Positions 4,953-6,144 of a DNA stretch of 6,144 nt are shown piece after piece. The DNA lies in contig JAZNNT010000154.1 in assembly GCA_045580405.1 (NCBI GenBank), positions 1 to 6,144 of the forward strand, in the 5' to 3' direction. Position 1 is the first letter of the stretch. Each line of letters starts with the position of its first letter. A program made the position numbers and the translations under genes. The notes under the pieces are model-generated. The model was not told where the DNA came from and did no database searches. It saw only the letters and a program-made list of their open reading frames with translations. Source of the DNA: SIG452 sp045580405 (GTDB taxonomy: Bacteria > Bacillota > Clostridia > UMGS1840).

Positions 4953-6144
4953 ATGATGAAACTTGCTTTTTCCACCTTAGGATGCCCGGATTTCTCCTGG
5001 TCTGAAATGCTTGCAATGGCAAAGGACTGCGGATTTCACGGCATTGAAGTGAGAGGAATGGGGGAAGGACTCCGTAATATCAAAGGGAACCCATTTTCCG
5101 AAGAAAATAGAAAAAACACAATCGAAAAACTTCAGAAGATGCACCTGGAGATTCCCTGCTTGTCTACCGGCTGTGCCTTAAAATATTTAGACAAAGCAGA
5201 AGAAACCAAGGCAGAAATCAAGGAATATATTCACTTAGCAAATGCTATCGGCACTCCCTATCTTCGCATTCTTGCTGACCGCAATGCAAATGTAGACGGA
5301 GAAGTGGATGACGATGCCGTTCTTTCCATTTTAAGCGAACTGGTTTCTTATGCTGAAAGTTATGACGTAACCCTGCTTGTGGAAACCAACGGTGTTTATG
5401 CGGACACCAAGCGTCTGGCAAACTTGCTAAACTCTGTGGCAAGTGACAATGTGGGTGCGCTGTGGGATGTGCATCATCCTTACCGTTTTATGAACGAATC
5501 TCCCGAAGAAACCGTGCAGAACTTGGGTGCATATATCAAATATATTCACGTGAAGGATTCCGTGATGGAAGACGGAAAGCCCTCCTACCGCATGATGGGA
5601 GAAGGGGATTTGCCCTTGGATGCGGCAATGTTTTCCCTTCGCTCCATTAATTATGAAGGATATGTATGTTTGGAATGGTTAAAATCCTATGCTCCCGATT
5701 TAAACGATGCAGGGATTGTGTTCCCTCATTTTGTTAACTTTATGGCAGCCTACGGAAGCGATGGGGATACCCGTGGAAAGCTCCAGGATAATATCCGTAA
5801 AACCGGGAAATATGTATGGCCAAAAGAACATCTGATTGACTTAACCTTCCCCCAGGTGTTAGACCGTATGGTGGAAGAATTTCCCGATCAGTATGCGTTT
5901 CGTTATACCACCTTGGATTACACCCGTACTTACTCTGAATTTCGTGACGATGTGGACGATTTTGCCCGTTCGTTGATTGCAATGGGCGTAAAAGCAGGGG
6001 ACCACGTTGCCATTTGGGCGACCAATGTGCCTCAGTGGTATATTACCTTTTGGGCAACCACCAAAATCGGTGCGGTTTTAGTTACCGTAAACACTGCTTA
6101 TAAAATTCACGAAGCAGAATATCTGCTCCGTCAGTCCGATACCC
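4953..6144 (+). CDS. Fusion protein: xylose-isomerase-like TIM barrel joined to an AMP-forming acyl-CoA synthetase domain (3' end off the right edge)
   Basis: The frame is open for 397 codons to the window edge. Residues 1 to about 270 form a sugar phosphate isomerase/epimerase (AP endonuclease family 2) TIM barrel: it opens MMKLAFSTLGCPDFSW, and ETNG (144-147), WDVHHP (171-176), IHVKDS (198-203) and LEWLK (240-244) supply the usual metal ligands Glu144, Asp172, His199 and Glu241. After a linker (about 270-292) the same frame begins an AMP-binding ligase domain: LTFPQVLDRMVEEFPDQYAF (297-316), YSEFRDDVDDFARSLIAMGV (327-346), GDHVAIWATNVPQW (349-362) and GAVLVTVNTAYKIHEAEYLL (373-392). This is the N-terminal end of a FadD-like acyl-CoA synthetase; its P-loop and catalytic lysine lie outside the window. 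If complete, the protein would be roughly 800-850 residues. The start is ATG 4953, with AAAGGA (4940-4945) 7 nt upstream; ATG 4956 is the alternative. No signal peptide is seen. The substrate is unknown. Confidence 0.88.
   Translation, partial: MMKLAFSTLGCPDFSWSEMLAMAKDCGFHGIEVRGMGEGLRNIKGNPFSEENRKNTIEKLQKMHLEIPCLSTGCALKYLDKAEETKAEIKEYIHLANAIGTPYLRILADRNANVDGEVDDDAVLSILSELVSYAESYDVTLLVETNGVYADTKRLANLLNSVASDNVGALWDVHHPYRFMNESPEETVQNLGAYIKYIHVKDSVMEDGKPSYRMMGEGDLPLDAAMFSLRSINYEGYVCLEWLKSYAPDLNDAGIVFPHFVNFMAAYGSDGDTRGKLQDNIRKTGKYVWPKEHLIDLTFPQVLDRMVEEFPDQYAFRYTTLDYTRTYSEFRDDVDDFARSLIAMGVKAGDHVAIWATNVPQWYITFWATTKIGAVLVTVNTAYKIHEAEYLLRQSDT

Noticed and set aside
5245..5982. Small open frames on both strands inside the fusion gene (5245-5442 minus, 5462-5650 plus, 5740-5982 minus)
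   Set aside because: They overlap a continuous coding frame with clear domain motifs and look like other-frame shadows.

Overview
The window looks like chromosomal DNA from a low-to-moderate GC Bacillota, most likely an anaerobic Clostridia member. The evidence is AAGGA/GGAGG-type ribosome binding sites, consensus vegetative (sigma-A type) promoter hexamers, AT-rich intergenic DNA, and protein sequences of the Clostridia kind (MATE, TypA, ArgC, ArgB). The genus cannot be fixed from the sequence alone. No phage, transposase, CRISPR, tRNA or rRNA sequence was seen.

Layout. (1) Positions 1-719, minus strand: the N-terminal half of a MATE-family multidrug/cation antiporter that runs off the left edge. 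It probably starts at a TTG codon and is driven by a near-perfect promoter at 765-793. (2) Positions 720-1003: a divergent intergenic region with A/T tracts repeating about every 10-11 bp (probably curved DNA), followed by an extended -10 promoter for the rightward genes. (3) Positions 1004-4770, plus strand: typA (ribosome-associated GTPase), argC and argB, with gaps of 13 and 16 bp, so probably one transcript. argC and argB encode consecutive steps of arginine (ornithine) synthesis. argJ and argD, often next to them in Clostridia, are absent here. (4) Positions 4771-4952: an intergenic region with three successive inverted repeats and no convincing terminator. (5) Positions 4953-6144 (right edge), plus strand: an uninterrupted reading frame that encodes a complete xylose-isomerase-like TIM barrel (sugar phosphate isomerase/epimerase superfamily) and then, in the same frame, the start of an AMP-forming acyl-CoA synthetase domain. 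This two-domain protein is the most unusual item in the window.

How they work together. ArgB phosphorylates N-acetylglutamate and ArgC reduces the product to the semialdehyde, so this pair is a metabolic unit. TypA is a translation/ribosome assembly GTPase with no direct metabolic link, and its placement upstream may tie arginine synthesis to a housekeeping promoter. The MATE pump and the fusion enzyme look like independent flanking transcription units.
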